10,608 nt of DNA. Origin: Thermoplasmatota archaeon (GTDB lineage: Archaea > Thermoplasmatota > E2 > DHVEG-1). The DNA is taken from positions 1 to 10,608 of the forward strand of contig JAUWYM010000010.1 in NCBI GenBank assembly GCA_030615845.1, in the 5' to 3' direction. The notes beneath the pieces were generated by a model. That model ran no database searches. It worked only from the letters and a program-made list of their open reading frames with translations, and was not told the DNA's origin. How positions within the stretch are numbered: the first letter of the stretch is position 1; every line of letters begins with the position of its first letter. Positions 1 to 6,917 of the stretch are shown piece by piece. The translations under genes were made by a program, and so were the position numbers.

Positions 1-65
1 CTTATTTTTTACCAGTAAAATGGAGTTCAAATCTCATCTGTTTGATGGATGTGAATTAATAGCAA

Positions 66-106
66 GAAATATATAAAGAAAAACATTATCTCAAGAGAAA
101 GAGGAG
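66..106 (+). promoter_or_regulatory. TATA-like box and Shine-Dalgarno site before the M19 peptidase
   Basis: An AAATATATAAAG stretch at about 68-78 fits an archaeal TATA box. A start point about 26 bases downstream would lie near 98. AAGAGGAG at 99-106 is a strong Shine-Dalgarno match and sits 6 bases before the TTG at 113, which is the main reason for accepting this non-ATG start. The transcript leader would be very short. This is inferred from motif and spacing only. Confidence 0.5.
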
Positions 107-112
107 AATAAC

Positions 113-1195
113 TTGACTGAAGAACTTTTAATTTTTGATGCCCATTGCGACACTGCAAACGTATTATTAGAAAAATTATCCTATTTTATTAAGGATAGTC
201 AAAGTCATTTGGATATTGAAAAGATTAAAAATGGTGGATTGAACGCTCAGATTTTTGCTATCTGGGTGAACCATGTTTATTCCCCGTATAGAACAATTAA
301 ACAAGCATTACTTATGTATAATGCTTTAGAGAAGAAAATATTTAATCCAGGGTATGGAGAAAAAGTTACTTCATCTACTGAAATGAAAACTGCGATAAAA
401 AACGGAAAACTTGCTTGTTGGTTGTCTCTAGAAGGTGGACATATCATTGAAAATTCAATTAAAATCCTTGAATTTTTTCATTCACTTGGTATTCGTTGTA
501 TGACTCTTACTCATTTTAAAAATACAGATTGGGCTGATTCTTCAGATGATAAGCCAAAATGGGATGGTCTTAATAAACTTGGAAGACAAATAATTACGAA
601 AATGGATAAGCTTGGTATGGCCATTGACGTATCTCATTCATCAGACAAAACTGTTGAAGATGTTTTAGAAGTTACTTCAATGCCTATTATGGCATCTCAT
701 TCTTGTTCAAGGACAATATGTGATATTTCTCGTAATATTCCTGATACTCTTATAAAAGAAATCGCAGAACGAAAAGGCTATATTGGTGTCAATTTTTTTC
801 CAGGTTTTTTGAAAAAAACAATTAGTGACCAAGTAAACAAGAATATTGAGAAATATAAAAAAGAATATCAGGAAAAAATTGAGGGAAATGAAGATAATCC
901 AGATATTCTCAACCAAGCAGATATTTGGTTATTTACAAAAATTGTTGAAGGAAATGATAAAACAGATTTAAATGCAGTAATTGAACATATCGAACATATT
1001 GCTGATGTTGGTGGAGTAGAATGCGTTGGGCTTGGAAGTGATTTTGACGGTATTCCTTCAACTCCCACTGATTTAACAGATGTTTCTTGTTATCCAGCAT
1101 TGGTTGAAGGTTTATCTAGGACGGGTTTTAAGATGAAGGAAATCAACAAAATTATGGGTGTGAATCTTTTCAATTTTTTAAAAAAATTTGATTAA
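113..1195 (+). CDS. Membrane dipeptidase-like metallopeptidase (peptidase family M19)
   Basis: This is a 360-residue zinc peptidase of the renal (membrane) dipeptidase family, which hydrolyses dipeptides with a binuclear metal centre. All expected ligands are visible: the HxD pair in DAHCDT (His11, Asp13), the bridging Glu107 in SLEGGH, His175 in IDVSHS, His196 in MASHSCSR, and Asp310 in GLGSDFDG. The 21-residue gap between the two later histidines matches the family. About 45 charged residues (roughly 232-280) separate the GVNFFPGF segment from the last ligand region, a common length variation in microbial members. No signal peptide or membrane helix is seen, so it is probably cytosolic despite the family name. 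The TTG start is supported by a GAGGAG site 6 bases upstream, and His11 leaves little room for a later start. It appears to be transcribed alone. The substrate cannot be read from sequence; peptide recycling is the likely role. Confidence 0.92.
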   Translation: MTEELLIFDAHCDTANVLLEKLSYFIKDSQSHLDIEKIKNGGLNAQIFAIWVNHVYSPYRTIKQALLMYNALEKKIFNPGYGEKVTSSTEMKTAIKNGKLACWLSLEGGHIIENSIKILEFFHSLGIRCMTLTHFKNTDWADSSDDKPKWDGLNKLGRQIITKMDKLGMAIDVSHSSDKTVEDVLEVTSMPIMASHSCSRTICDISRNIPDTLIKEIAERKGYIGVNFFPGFLKKTISDQVNKNIEKYKKEYQEKIEGNEDNPDILNQADIWLFTKIVEGNDKTDLNAVIEHIEHIADVGGVECVGLGSDFDGIPSTPTDLTDVSCYPALVEGLSRTGFKMKEINKIMGVNLFNFLKKFD

Positions 1196-1558
1196 ACTTT
1201 ATCCATGTCATGTAACAGATAAGAGGTATAGTGGTAGAAACATCAAAATATCTTTGGTATTTTCAATTTTGCTGTGATTTAAACTCCCAGTCGGAATCAC
1301 GTCCCCTGCACAATTCTTTACCAAAACCTAGACTATCTTTGGTATAATTCTTGTTGGTAGATAATATCCTGGCTCTGAGTAACCTTTTTATCTAACAGTT
1401 CTATCTGACCGATGGGAGAGGTATATATTCTTCGATAAAGCCATAAATATATAGATTATTATCAAAGTTATCGATGAATTATCTAGTAAAAAATATTTTT
1501 AGGTCTGACTCTAAAATAACCAAAATACTTTTACCTAATGTTAGCATCCGCTTTTTAA
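1196..1558. other. 363-base intergenic region with repeated TTTGGTA motifs
   Basis: No gene is supported here on either strand. It contains a 12-base direct repeat TATCTTTGGTAT at 1249-1260 and 1334-1345. A 7-bp inverted repeat, TACCAAA (1319-1325) with TTTGGTA (1338-1344), has a 12-base loop. A second one, GTGATT (1274-1279) with AATCAC (1295-1300), has a 15-base loop. AT-rich TATA-like stretches occur at about 1444-1455 and 1484-1500. The region could hold a small RNA or promoter elements, or be a decayed remnant; sequence alone does not decide. Confidence 0.5.
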
Positions 1559-2479
1559 ATGACACAACTAAGCATTATATTTCTAGGAACCGGTGGAAGC
1601 TGGCCGACGGTAAAAAGAAACGTGACCTCTGTTGCAGTAAAAAGAGGCAGTGAAGTAATACTATTTGACTGTGGTGAAGGAACACAACGTCAGTTTCAGA
1701 AATCAAAACTGAGTTATATGCAGATATGTAACGTGTTTATCACTCATTTTCATGGAGATCATTTCCTCGGTTTACCTGGTCTTATTCAAACAATGCAGTT
1801 AAATGACCGAGAAAAGCCTCTTCATATTTATGGGCCTAAAGGTATGAAAAAACTATCATCTCAACTGGTATCTCTTGGGTATTTTAGACCTTCGTATAAA
1901 GTAGTTGCACATGAAGTAAATGATGGCGACGTTCTTGAGTTTCATGGTTATGTCATACGTGTTCTAAGGGTTAGACATAATGTTCCTGCACTTGCCTACT
2001 GTCTTGAAGAAAAAGAGCGTCCTGGTAAATTCAATAAGCTAAAAGCATTGGAGCTGGGAATACCTGAAGGACCACTTTTTAGTAAACTTCAAAGAGGACA
2101 ATCTATAATATTAGACAATGGACAAAAAATCACTTCAGATATGATATTAGGTTCTCCGAGGAAAGGACGAAAAATAGTGATTTCCGGGGATACAAAACCA
2201 TATGAGAAAATAATAGAATTCTCAAAGGATGCTGATGTGTTGATTCATGAGGCGACATTTGATTCAGAACTTGAGGATATTGCTGTAGATTATGGACATA
2301 CAACTGCTGCTCAGGCTGCAACGATTGCAAAAAAAGCACAGGTGGAGAGGCTGTTTTTAAATCATATTAGTCCTCGGTATCTGAATCATCAGGTATTGGA
2401 AGATGATGCAAGAAAGGTTTTTAAGAATTCGTTTGTTCCAAAAGATTTTCAGGAAGTTGAAGTTAAGTTGAAAAAATAG
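1559..2479 (+). CDS. rnz: Ribonuclease Z (tRNA 3'-end processing endonuclease)
   Basis: This metallo-beta-lactamase-fold endoribonuclease cuts the 3' trailer from tRNA precursors so that CCA can be added. The 306-residue length is typical of the short-form enzyme. It opens with FLGTGGSWPT and a PTVKRN segment (16-21). The metal site follows as THFHGDH (His63, His65, Asp67, His68), His140 in RVRH, Asp211 in SGDTKPYE, His247 in YGHTTA and His269 in LNHISPRY. The stretch around 171-180 (GPLFSKLQRG) matches the region near the tRNA-binding exosite. A TAA immediately before the ATG fixes the start at 1559 or later, and the beta-lactamase fold begins at once, so 1559 is secure. No Shine-Dalgarno site is visible and the message may be leaderless, with AAATACTTTTA at about 1523-1532 as a possible TATA element. 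It lies upstream of dCMP deaminase with a 72-base gap. Confidence 0.97.
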   Translation: MTQLSIIFLGTGGSWPTVKRNVTSVAVKRGSEVILFDCGEGTQRQFQKSKLSYMQICNVFITHFHGDHFLGLPGLIQTMQLNDREKPLHIYGPKGMKKLSSQLVSLGYFRPSYKVVAHEVNDGDVLEFHGYVIRVLRVRHNVPALAYCLEEKERPGKFNKLKALELGIPEGPLFSKLQRGQSIILDNGQKITSDMILGSPRKGRKIVISGDTKPYEKIIEFSKDADVLIHEATFDSELEDIAVDYGHTTAAQAATIAKKAQVERLFLNHISPRYLNHQVLEDDARKVFKNSFVPKDFQEVEVKLKK

Positions 2480-2551
2480 AATCTATATTTGTTTTGAGTC
2501 TGAAAAATCATAATTTTATTAAGTACCTCATACTATTATCTTTTGATTTTT

Positions 2552-2998
2552 ATGGAAGCGAGACCATCGTACGATGAATACTTTATGGAAATGGCTGAGC
2601 TTGTATCAAAAAGAAGTACTTGTTTACGAAGAAAAGTGGGGGCGTTACTTGTTAAAGACAAGCATATTTTAAGTACTGGATATAATGGCGCTCCAAAAGG
2701 GCTTAAGCATTGTTCTGAAGTTGGTTGTCTGAGGGAAAAAATGAATATTCCTCCAGGGGAACGGCATGAACTGTGTCGGGGATTGCATGCAGAGCAGAAC
2801 GCAATTATTCAGGCAGCAGTGTTTGGTGTCTCCATAAAAGATTCTACGCTCTATTGTACGAATACTCCTTGTGTTGTTTGTGTGAAGATGCTTATAAATG
2901 CTGGTGTTACAGAAATTATCTATTCTGGAGACTATCCTGATGATCTTGCGAAACAAATGTTAAGCGAGAGCAATCTAAAAATAAAAAGATTTAAATAA
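2552..2998 (+). CDS. dCMP deaminase (deoxycytidylate deaminase)
   Basis: This 148-residue zinc-dependent deaminase converts dCMP to dUMP, the precursor for thymidylate synthesis. The catalytic signature is complete: HAE at residues 79-81 (zinc ligand His79 and proton-shuttle Glu81) and PCVVC with Cys107 and Cys110. The N-terminal [19 protein letters not shown] and the middle GYNGAPKG are typical of the dCMP deaminase/ComEB subgroup rather than cytidine deaminase. The insert with Cys54, Cys59 and His72 could hold a second structural zinc, as in some phage and eukaryotic members; that is inference. I chose ATG at 2552, which places the conserved RPSYDEYF at residue 4. A TTG at 2543 would add only three residues and has no clear ribosome site. 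The gap to rnz is 72 bases, so cotranscription is possible but unproven. Confidence 0.95.
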   Translation: MEARPSYDEYFMEMAELVSKRSTCLRRKVGALLVKDKHILSTGYNGAPKGLKHCSEVGCLREKMNIPPGERHELCRGLHAEQNAIIQAAVFGVSIKDSTLYCTNTPCVVCVKMLINAGVTEIIYSGDYPDDLAKQMLSESNLKIKRFK

Positions 2999-3004
2999 TA
3001 TTAC

Positions 3005-3015
3005 CCTATATAAAA
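3005..3015 (+). promoter_or_regulatory. Possible distal TATA box of the regulator gene
   Basis: CCTATATAAAA is a good match to an archaeal TATA box. It lies about 90 bases before the regulator start and upstream of the tandem repeat. A start point near 3036 would give a leader of about 65 bases running through the repeat. It could be an alternative promoter. A second TATA box nearer the gene is better placed. Confidence 0.3.
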
Positions 3016-3021
3016 ATTGGT

Positions 3022-3054
3022 TAATTGAAAAAAGATCGTGTAATTGAAAAAAGA
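3022..3054 (+). repeat. Tandem 14-base direct repeat, probable operator
   Basis: TAATTGAAAAAAGA occurs at 3022-3035 and again, identically, at 3041-3054, a period of 19 bases. The second copy ends exactly where the TATA-like AAAAATATAAATA begins. This placement, directly upstream of the promoter of a winged-helix regulator, suggests a binding site for that regulator or another factor. The low-complexity A-run lowers the weight of the match, but the TAATTG portion is not simple sequence. Confidence 0.5.
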
Positions 3055-3096
3055 GAAAAATATAAATACTTAAGAATTGATTTATTTTATGAGGAG
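3055..3096 (+). promoter_or_regulatory. TATA box and Shine-Dalgarno site of the winged-helix regulator gene
   Basis: AAAAATATAAATAC at about 3056-3069 is a strong archaeal TATA-box candidate. A start near 3086-3088 would give a leader of about 15 bases. GAGGAG at 3091-3096 is a strong Shine-Dalgarno site 5 bases before ATG 3102. The promoter abuts the tandem repeat. Confidence 0.6.
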
Positions 3097-3101
3097 AAAG
3101 C

Positions 3102-3491
3102 ATGAAACGAAAAAGATCATTCGTATTAGATGAGAAGGATACTAAAGCAGTCCAACTGTTTGCAGAACTGGGGATGCCAAAAAATCTTGCAAAGACGCTA
3201 CTTTATATCTCTCAGGTTGACGAATGCCGCTCTGCAGACGTTGAACAAGGAGCAGATCTCAGACAACCTGAAGTAAGTGTAGCTATGCAAGAACTCAGAC
3301 GAAGAGGTTGGGCAAAAAAACGCGATATAAAAAAGAAGGGAAAAGGAAGACCAGTCCACTTATATCGACTGACTTCAGATTTACCCGATATTTTAAAGAG
3401 TTTTGAAAAAGAAAAGATGAAAGAAGTAGAAAACATCAAACAAGACCTTGGTCAATTACAAAACCTAATCTCCACTATCGAAAAACCATAG
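3102..3491 (+). CDS. Winged helix-turn-helix transcriptional regulator
   Basis: This is a 129-residue DNA-binding protein. Residues about 15-90 form a winged helix domain. There is a helix around 27-38 (MPKNLAKTLLYIS), a turn with ADVEQGADL (45-53), and a probable recognition helix with QPEVSVAMQELRRRG (55-69). A basic wing follows, KKRDIKKKGKGRPVHLYRL (72-90). The tail (about 98-126, FEKEKMKEVENIKQDLGQLQ) is amphipathic and probably a dimerising coiled coil. No ligand domain or metal-binding cysteine cluster is present; it has one cysteine. It resembles small archaeal predicted regulators of the COG4738 type, but that assignment is from memory and tentative. The promoter carries a tandem 14-base repeat that fits autoregulation. 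A T-run at 3521-3527 after the stop could terminate the transcript. The peptidase 85 bases downstream has its own promoter-like sequence, so a regulatory link to it is only possible. Confidence 0.85.
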   Translation: MKRKRSFVLDEKDTKAVQLFAELGMPKNLAKTLLYISQVDECRSADVEQGADLRQPEVSVAMQELRRRGWAKKRDIKKKGKGRPVHLYRLTSDLPDILKSFEKEKMKEVENIKQDLGQLQNLISTIEKP

Positions 3492-3514
3492 ATACACCGT
3501 AGATTTCCAATCAC

Positions 3515-3533
3515 TACTTCTTTTTTTATTTAT
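3515..3533 (+). terminator. T-rich tract after the regulator gene, possibly also TATA of the next gene
   Basis: A pyrimidine run with seven consecutive T bases (3521-3527) lies 30 bases after the regulator stop. Archaeal transcription commonly ends at such T tracts without a hairpin. The same AT-rich block (TTTTTTATTTAT) could act as the TATA element of the M24 peptidase gene, giving a start near 3555. Confidence 0.35.
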
Positions 3534-3564
3534 CGTTAGTGGATAATGCTCAGCTGATTTACTT

Positions 3565-3570
3565 GGTGAT
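3565..3570 (+). promoter_or_regulatory. GGTGAT-type ribosome binding site
   Basis: GGTGAT pairs with the AUCACC of the conserved 16S rRNA 3' end and is 6 bases before the GTG start of the M24 peptidase. Together with the in-frame TAA just upstream it fixes the start codon. Confidence 0.6.
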
Positions 3571-3576
3571 ATCTAA

Positions 3577-4668
3577 GTGAAAAAAAGAATAAAAAATATT
3601 TTTAACAATGTTGAAAAGAAATTAGATGCAATATTGATAAAAAATTCCACACATCCTTTTATTGACGAAAACTTTTTTTATGTAACTGGTCTTGTAAAAG
3701 GAATTTTTGAGGGCTCTCTTGCTGTTTTATATCCTGACGGCGCTATTGATCTTGTTGTTTCCGAGCTTGAAGCAGAAAGTGCAAGTAAATTGAACGTACC
3801 TCTCCATATATATAAAGATAAAGAAGATTTTGATGACACCGTCAAAAAACTATCTTCATCTTTTAAAAACATGGGCATAAATTATACGGGCCTGTCGCAT
3901 GCAGATTTTTGTAAATTAAAAGATATGTTTCCAAAATCAAAATTTACTGATGTTTCCGAAGAACTTGTGAATGCAAGGCTGGTAAAAGACAAGTTAGAAA
4001 TAAAACAAATCAAAAAAGCATGCAGCATCTCAGATGCAGTAATGAAAAAAATACCAGATCTCCTCCACGAGGGAATGTATGAATATGAAATAGCAGCAGA
4101 AATCGAATATCATATGCAAAAACTCGGTGCAGATGGCCCTGCATTTGAAACCATTTCCTCATTTAATAAAAATACTGCAGAGCCCCATTATAGCCATGGA
4201 GATGCCAGGGTAAAAAACGGTGATTTTGCCTTATTTGACTTTGGGGCATGCATTCGAAAATACAATTCAGATATGACAAGAACATATGTTTTTGGAAAAG
4301 CAGAGAAAAAGCAGAAAGAAATGTATGAAACAGTACTTGCAGCACAACAGATAGGCTTTGACGTGATAAAACCAGAGATGACCGGAGATGAAGTACATAC
4401 TGCCGTACGTTCATATATTGATGACACAAAATTTAAAGGATGTTTTATACATTCAACAGGACATTCACTTGGACTGGCTGTTCATGATGGGAGTACAGGA
4501 CTGAGCCCTAAAAGTAATGTTATTCTAAAAGGAAACATGGTATTTACCGTTGAACCAGGTGTGTATATTCCTGGATTTGGCGGAGTCAGAATAGAAGATG
4601 ATATCCTAGTAAAAAAAGATGGGATAGAGCTTTTAACGAAATGCTCAAGAGAGTTTACAGAAATCTAG
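3577..4668 (+). CDS. Xaa-Pro aminopeptidase/dipeptidase (peptidase family M24)
   Basis: This 363-residue peptidase removes or splits N-terminal residues next to proline. An N-terminal creatinase-like domain (about 1-135) precedes the pita-bread catalytic domain. All five metal ligands are visible: Asp221 in FDFGA, Asp232 in SDMTRTY, His296 in HSTGHSLGL, Glu326 in VEPGVY and Glu340 in GVRIEDD. His304 in AVHDG matches a second conserved histidine. Start: the codon before GTG 3577 is TAA, so the frame cannot begin earlier. GGTGAT at 3565-3570, complementary to the usual AUCACC at the archaeal 16S 3' end, lies 6 bases upstream. The gene thus uses GTG with this less usual part of the anti-Shine-Dalgarno. 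Whether it is an aminopeptidase (PepP-like) or a dipeptidase (PepQ-like) cannot be decided; the size fits the archaeal/Bacillus PepQ-like group. No secretion signal is seen, so it is likely a cytosolic peptide recycler. Confidence 0.95.
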   Translation: MKKRIKNIFNNVEKKLDAILIKNSTHPFIDENFFYVTGLVKGIFEGSLAVLYPDGAIDLVVSELEAESASKLNVPLHIYKDKEDFDDTVKKLSSSFKNMGINYTGLSHADFCKLKDMFPKSKFTDVSEELVNARLVKDKLEIKQIKKACSISDAVMKKIPDLLHEGMYEYEIAAEIEYHMQKLGADGPAFETISSFNKNTAEPHYSHGDARVKNGDFALFDFGACIRKYNSDMTRTYVFGKAEKKQKEMYETVLAAQQIGFDVIKPEMTGDEVHTAVRSYIDDTKFKGCFIHSTGHSLGLAVHDGSTGLSPKSNVILKGNMVFTVEPGVYIPGFGGVRIEDDILVKKDGIELLTKCSREFTEI

Positions 4669-4700
4669 ATTTGAACCTAAAAAACAGAGAAAGAAAACAG

Positions 4701-5011
4701 TTACACTTTGTTTTTATCTCGTTTATATGTCCAATTTATCTCACTATTTATTTTCCGGTAAAGCATTGCCCCTTTCTCAAGCGTTTTATGCTCCAGCAAG
4801 ACATCAAGTGATTCATCTGCAAGCATAGGTAGCTACTTTGCTGTTATTTCAGATTTTACCATGTTTCTCTCAGCCACATAAATCACATTTTTCTCCTGGT
4901 ATGAAAACTTTGTACTAAAACTTTGTCTTTTTCTTTTTTACCTGCAATTATATTTTCACATAGAAAAGCAGGTTTTTTCTTCATAATAATGCAATATTCT
5001 TCAGGTTCCAT
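4701..5011 (-). pseudogene. Decayed gene of unknown function (one frameshift, one internal stop)
   Basis: Read on the minus strand from ATG at 5011, a frame of 42 codons begins MEPEEYCIIMKKKPAFLCEN and ends at 4883. A second frame, shifted relative to it, is open from about 4930 to its stop at 4703-4701 except for one TAG at 4835-4833. It reads FSTKFSYQEKNVIYVAERN before the TAG and LPMLADESLDVLLEHKT after it. The frames would join in the A-runs at 4926-4939. Together they give about 103 codons of plausible soluble protein with normal composition for this genome. A sequencing error in the homopolymer could explain the shift but not the TAG. I do not recognise the family. The residues 3' of the TAG, starting at an ATG at 4826, could survive as a 41-codon ORF, but no ribosome site supports it. 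It is opposite in strand to both neighbours and fills most of the gap between them. Confidence 0.5.
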
Positions 5012-5012
5012 T

Positions 5013-5050
5013 ACCTTTTTATGAGAACTGCTTATTCAGCCTTTTGTGAT
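5013..5050 (+). promoter_or_regulatory. Probable promoter and GTGAT ribosome site of the glyA operon
   Basis: CCTTTTTATGAG at 5013-5024 is a TATA-like element whose start point would fall near 5044. GTGAT at 5046-5050 matches the anti-Shine-Dalgarno end AUCAC and lies 4 bases before ATG 5055. If this is the ribosome site, the GTG at 5046 is part of it and not the start codon. This is a motif and spacing argument only. Confidence 0.4.
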
Positions 5051-5054
5051 TTCA

Positions 5055-6350
5055 ATGAGTTGGCATGACGAAGCAGAATATATCAGAACGCAAGCAAAGA
5101 AAAACAATGAATTTTTCGCAAACTCTCTACCTATGATTGCAAGTGAAAACGTGCTATCTCCACTCTGTCGTGAGATGCTTATCTCTGATTTTCATGGAAG
5201 ATATGCTGAAGGCACACCAGGTCATAGATATTATGAAGGATGTAACTTCTTTGATCTTGTTGAAGAAAAAGCAATGGAGCTTGCAAAAAAACTATTTAAT
5301 TGCAGTTATGTTGACGTGCGACCAACTGCAGGGACAACTGCAAATATCGCGATTTTAAAAGCCCTTATGAAACCGGGGGAAACTGCGACAGTGCTTGATC
5401 TTGCCAATGGCGCTCATATCTCTTTTGGAAAGTGGGGTGCTGCAGGAGTCCGAGGGATAAATCTCATCTCTTATCCGTTTAACGATGAAGAAATGAATAT
5501 TGATGTTGATGGTGCGGTAAAACTCATTAAAAAAGTAAAACCAAAACTTGCGTTAAACGGCCGATCTGTCTTTTTGTTTCCAAGCCCCATAAAAGAGATT
5601 GCAGAAGCAGCACATGACGTTGATGCCTATCTCATCTATGATGCAGCACATGTTCTTGGTCTTATCGCTGGGAAACAATTCCAAGACCCATTACGGGAGG
5701 GTGCAGATGTGGTAAGTGGGAGTACCCATAAGACGCTTCCAGGTCCTCAGGGAGGCATGATTATTTCCGATCATAAGGGAGAAAGTGATGAGGATAAATC
5801 TTTCCTGCGAAAACTTGGCTTTGGAGTGTTTCCAGGAGTGACCTCATCATATCATCTTCATCATGTTGCAGCAAAAGCAATAGCATTTGCTGAACATTTA
5901 GAATTTGGTGAAACATATGCTAAACAAATCATAAAAAATGCACAAAGACTTGCACAGGCTCTCTATGAACGCAGTTTTAAAGTGTTTGGTGAACAGCTAG
6001 GATTTACGAAATCCCATCAGGTTCTTTTAGAAATTGGACCCGGAAAAGGAAAAGAGGCATCTAAAAAATTAGAAGATGCTGGGATTGTCACAAACATGAA
6101 CACAATTCCAGGAGATACAGACCCGTTGAATCCTTCAGGTCTTCGTTTAGGAACACCTGAGCTCACGAGAATTGGTATGAAAGAAAAAGAAATGGATGAA
6201 GTCGCCGTATTTTACCAAAGAGCACTCCTCAAAGGTGAAGATACAAAGAAAATAAAAGCTGATGTCAAAGAATTCAGAAAAGATTTTCAAGGACTTCACT
6301 ACTGTTTCAAAGAAGGATTCAGAGGATATGACTATCATAAGTTGATATAG
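5055..6350 (+). CDS. glyA: Serine hydroxymethyltransferase
   Basis: This 431-residue PLP enzyme interconverts serine and glycine while passing a one-carbon unit to a tetrahydropterin. Visible features are IASENVLSP (about 28-36), the FHGRYAEGTPGHRYYEG segment (46-62), RPTAGTTAN (89-97), the PLP-contacting YDAAHVLGL (Asp196 and His199), and the Schiff-base lysine Lys226 in GSTHKTLPGPQGG. The C-terminal RLGTPELTRIGM (near 365-377) is also family-typical. The sequence has the archaeal style of the family; whether it uses tetrahydrofolate or a methanopterin-type carrier cannot be told. I chose ATG 5055 because GTGAT just upstream looks like a ribosome site; a GTG start at 5046 would add three residues. 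It is first in a four-gene operon, with the AK6-like kinase starting 1 base after its stop. Confidence 0.96.
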   Translation: MSWHDEAEYIRTQAKKNNEFFANSLPMIASENVLSPLCREMLISDFHGRYAEGTPGHRYYEGCNFFDLVEEKAMELAKKLFNCSYVDVRPTAGTTANIAILKALMKPGETATVLDLANGAHISFGKWGAAGVRGINLISYPFNDEEMNIDVDGAVKLIKKVKPKLALNGRSVFLFPSPIKEIAEAAHDVDAYLIYDAAHVLGLIAGKQFQDPLREGADVVSGSTHKTLPGPQGGMIISDHKGESDEDKSFLRKLGFGVFPGVTSSYHLHHVAAKAIAFAEHLEFGETYAKQIIKNAQRLAQALYERSFKVFGEQLGFTKSHQVLLEIGPGKGKEASKKLEDAGIVTNMNTIPGDTDPLNPSGLRLGTPELTRIGMKEKEMDEVAVFYQRALLKGEDTKKIKADVKEFRKDFQGLHYCFKEGFRGYDYHKLI

Positions 6351-6351
6351 A

Positions 6352-6900
6352 ATGATTGTTGCGCTCTCTGGCACGCCAGGAACTGGGAAAACTTCTGTTT
6401 CAGCTCTTTTACAAAAAGAAGGATATGAAGTTGTTAGCCTCAATGAGATTGCAATAAAAAAAGGTTTTATTGAAGGTATTGACAAAAAAAGAAACTCAAA
6501 GATACTCGATATTTATAGATTAAATGAATACATTCGTAATAAGTATGCAGCAGAAGATCTTGTTTTTATCCAGGGACATGCAGCACATTTTTTAAATGTT
6601 GCAGAGAAAATTGTACTTCTCAGATGTCATCCAAAAAAGCTAAAAAAACGCCTTGAAAAAAAGGGATGGAACAAGGAAAAGATAAAGGAGAATGTTGAAG
6701 CAGAAATCCTTGATGTTATTCTTTGCGAAACTGCTGAACGCTGTCCTGAAAAAAGTATTTTTGAAATTGATACAAGCAACAAAACAATAGAATCTGTCGC
6801 AGAATCAATCATTGAAATCATCAAGAGTAACTTTGAACCTACAAAAAAGTATAATATAGGAAAGATTGATTGGTCTGAAGAGATTCTAAAAGATTTCTAA
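6352..6900 (+). CDS. AK6/Fap7-type adenylate kinase (broad-specificity NMP kinase family)
   Basis: This 182-residue P-loop NTPase has GTPGTGKTS at residues 7-15 and QGHAAHF (74-80) in the NMP-binding position, where family members have an EGH motif. A lysine-rich lid segment around 98-119 is followed by VEAEILDVILCETAER (115-130). This is the pattern of the archaeal and eukaryal AK6/Fap7 group, not of bacterial Adk. In eukaryotes Fap7 helps small-subunit rRNA maturation and has adenylate kinase and ATPase activity; a similar ribosome role here is inference. Glu is replaced by Gln at the EGH position (Gln74), which may be conservative. ATG follows the glyA stop after a single base, so translation is probably coupled. 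The tail (about 160-182, ending DWSEEILKDF) is typical of archaeal members. Confidence 0.9.
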   Translation: MIVALSGTPGTGKTSVSALLQKEGYEVVSLNEIAIKKGFIEGIDKKRNSKILDIYRLNEYIRNKYAAEDLVFIQGHAAHFLNVAEKIVLLRCHPKKLKKRLEKKGWNKEKIKENVEAEILDVILCETAERCPEKSIFEIDTSNKTIESVAESIIEIIKSNFEPTKKYNIGKIDWSEEILKDF

Positions 6901-6917
6901 AATGTTGGAGATAAAAG

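Noticed and set aside
26..52. T-arm-like GGAGTTCAAATCTC, suggesting the 3' end of a tRNA entering from the left
   Set aside because: Only three stem pairs form around the TTCAAAT loop and the next two positions mismatch. The rest of the tRNA would be outside the window, so there is no support.
1274..1312. Degenerate tRNA or integration-site remnant (GGAATCACGTCCCC resembles a T-arm read with errors)
   Set aside because: The T stem does not pair and no acceptor-stem partner lies at the expected distance on either strand.
1474..1680. Plus-strand ORF from ATG 1474 running into the start of rnz
   Set aside because: It overlaps the well-supported rnz start in another frame and its sequence resembles no family; it is a shadow.
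3022..3054. CRISPR-like repeat pair
   Set aside because: There are only two 14-base copies with a 5-base gap, far too short for repeats and spacers; a promoter operator fits better.
4163..4429. Overlapping minus-strand ORFs within the M24 peptidase gene
   Set aside because: They lie opposite the catalytic motifs of a complete peptidase and look like antisense shadows.
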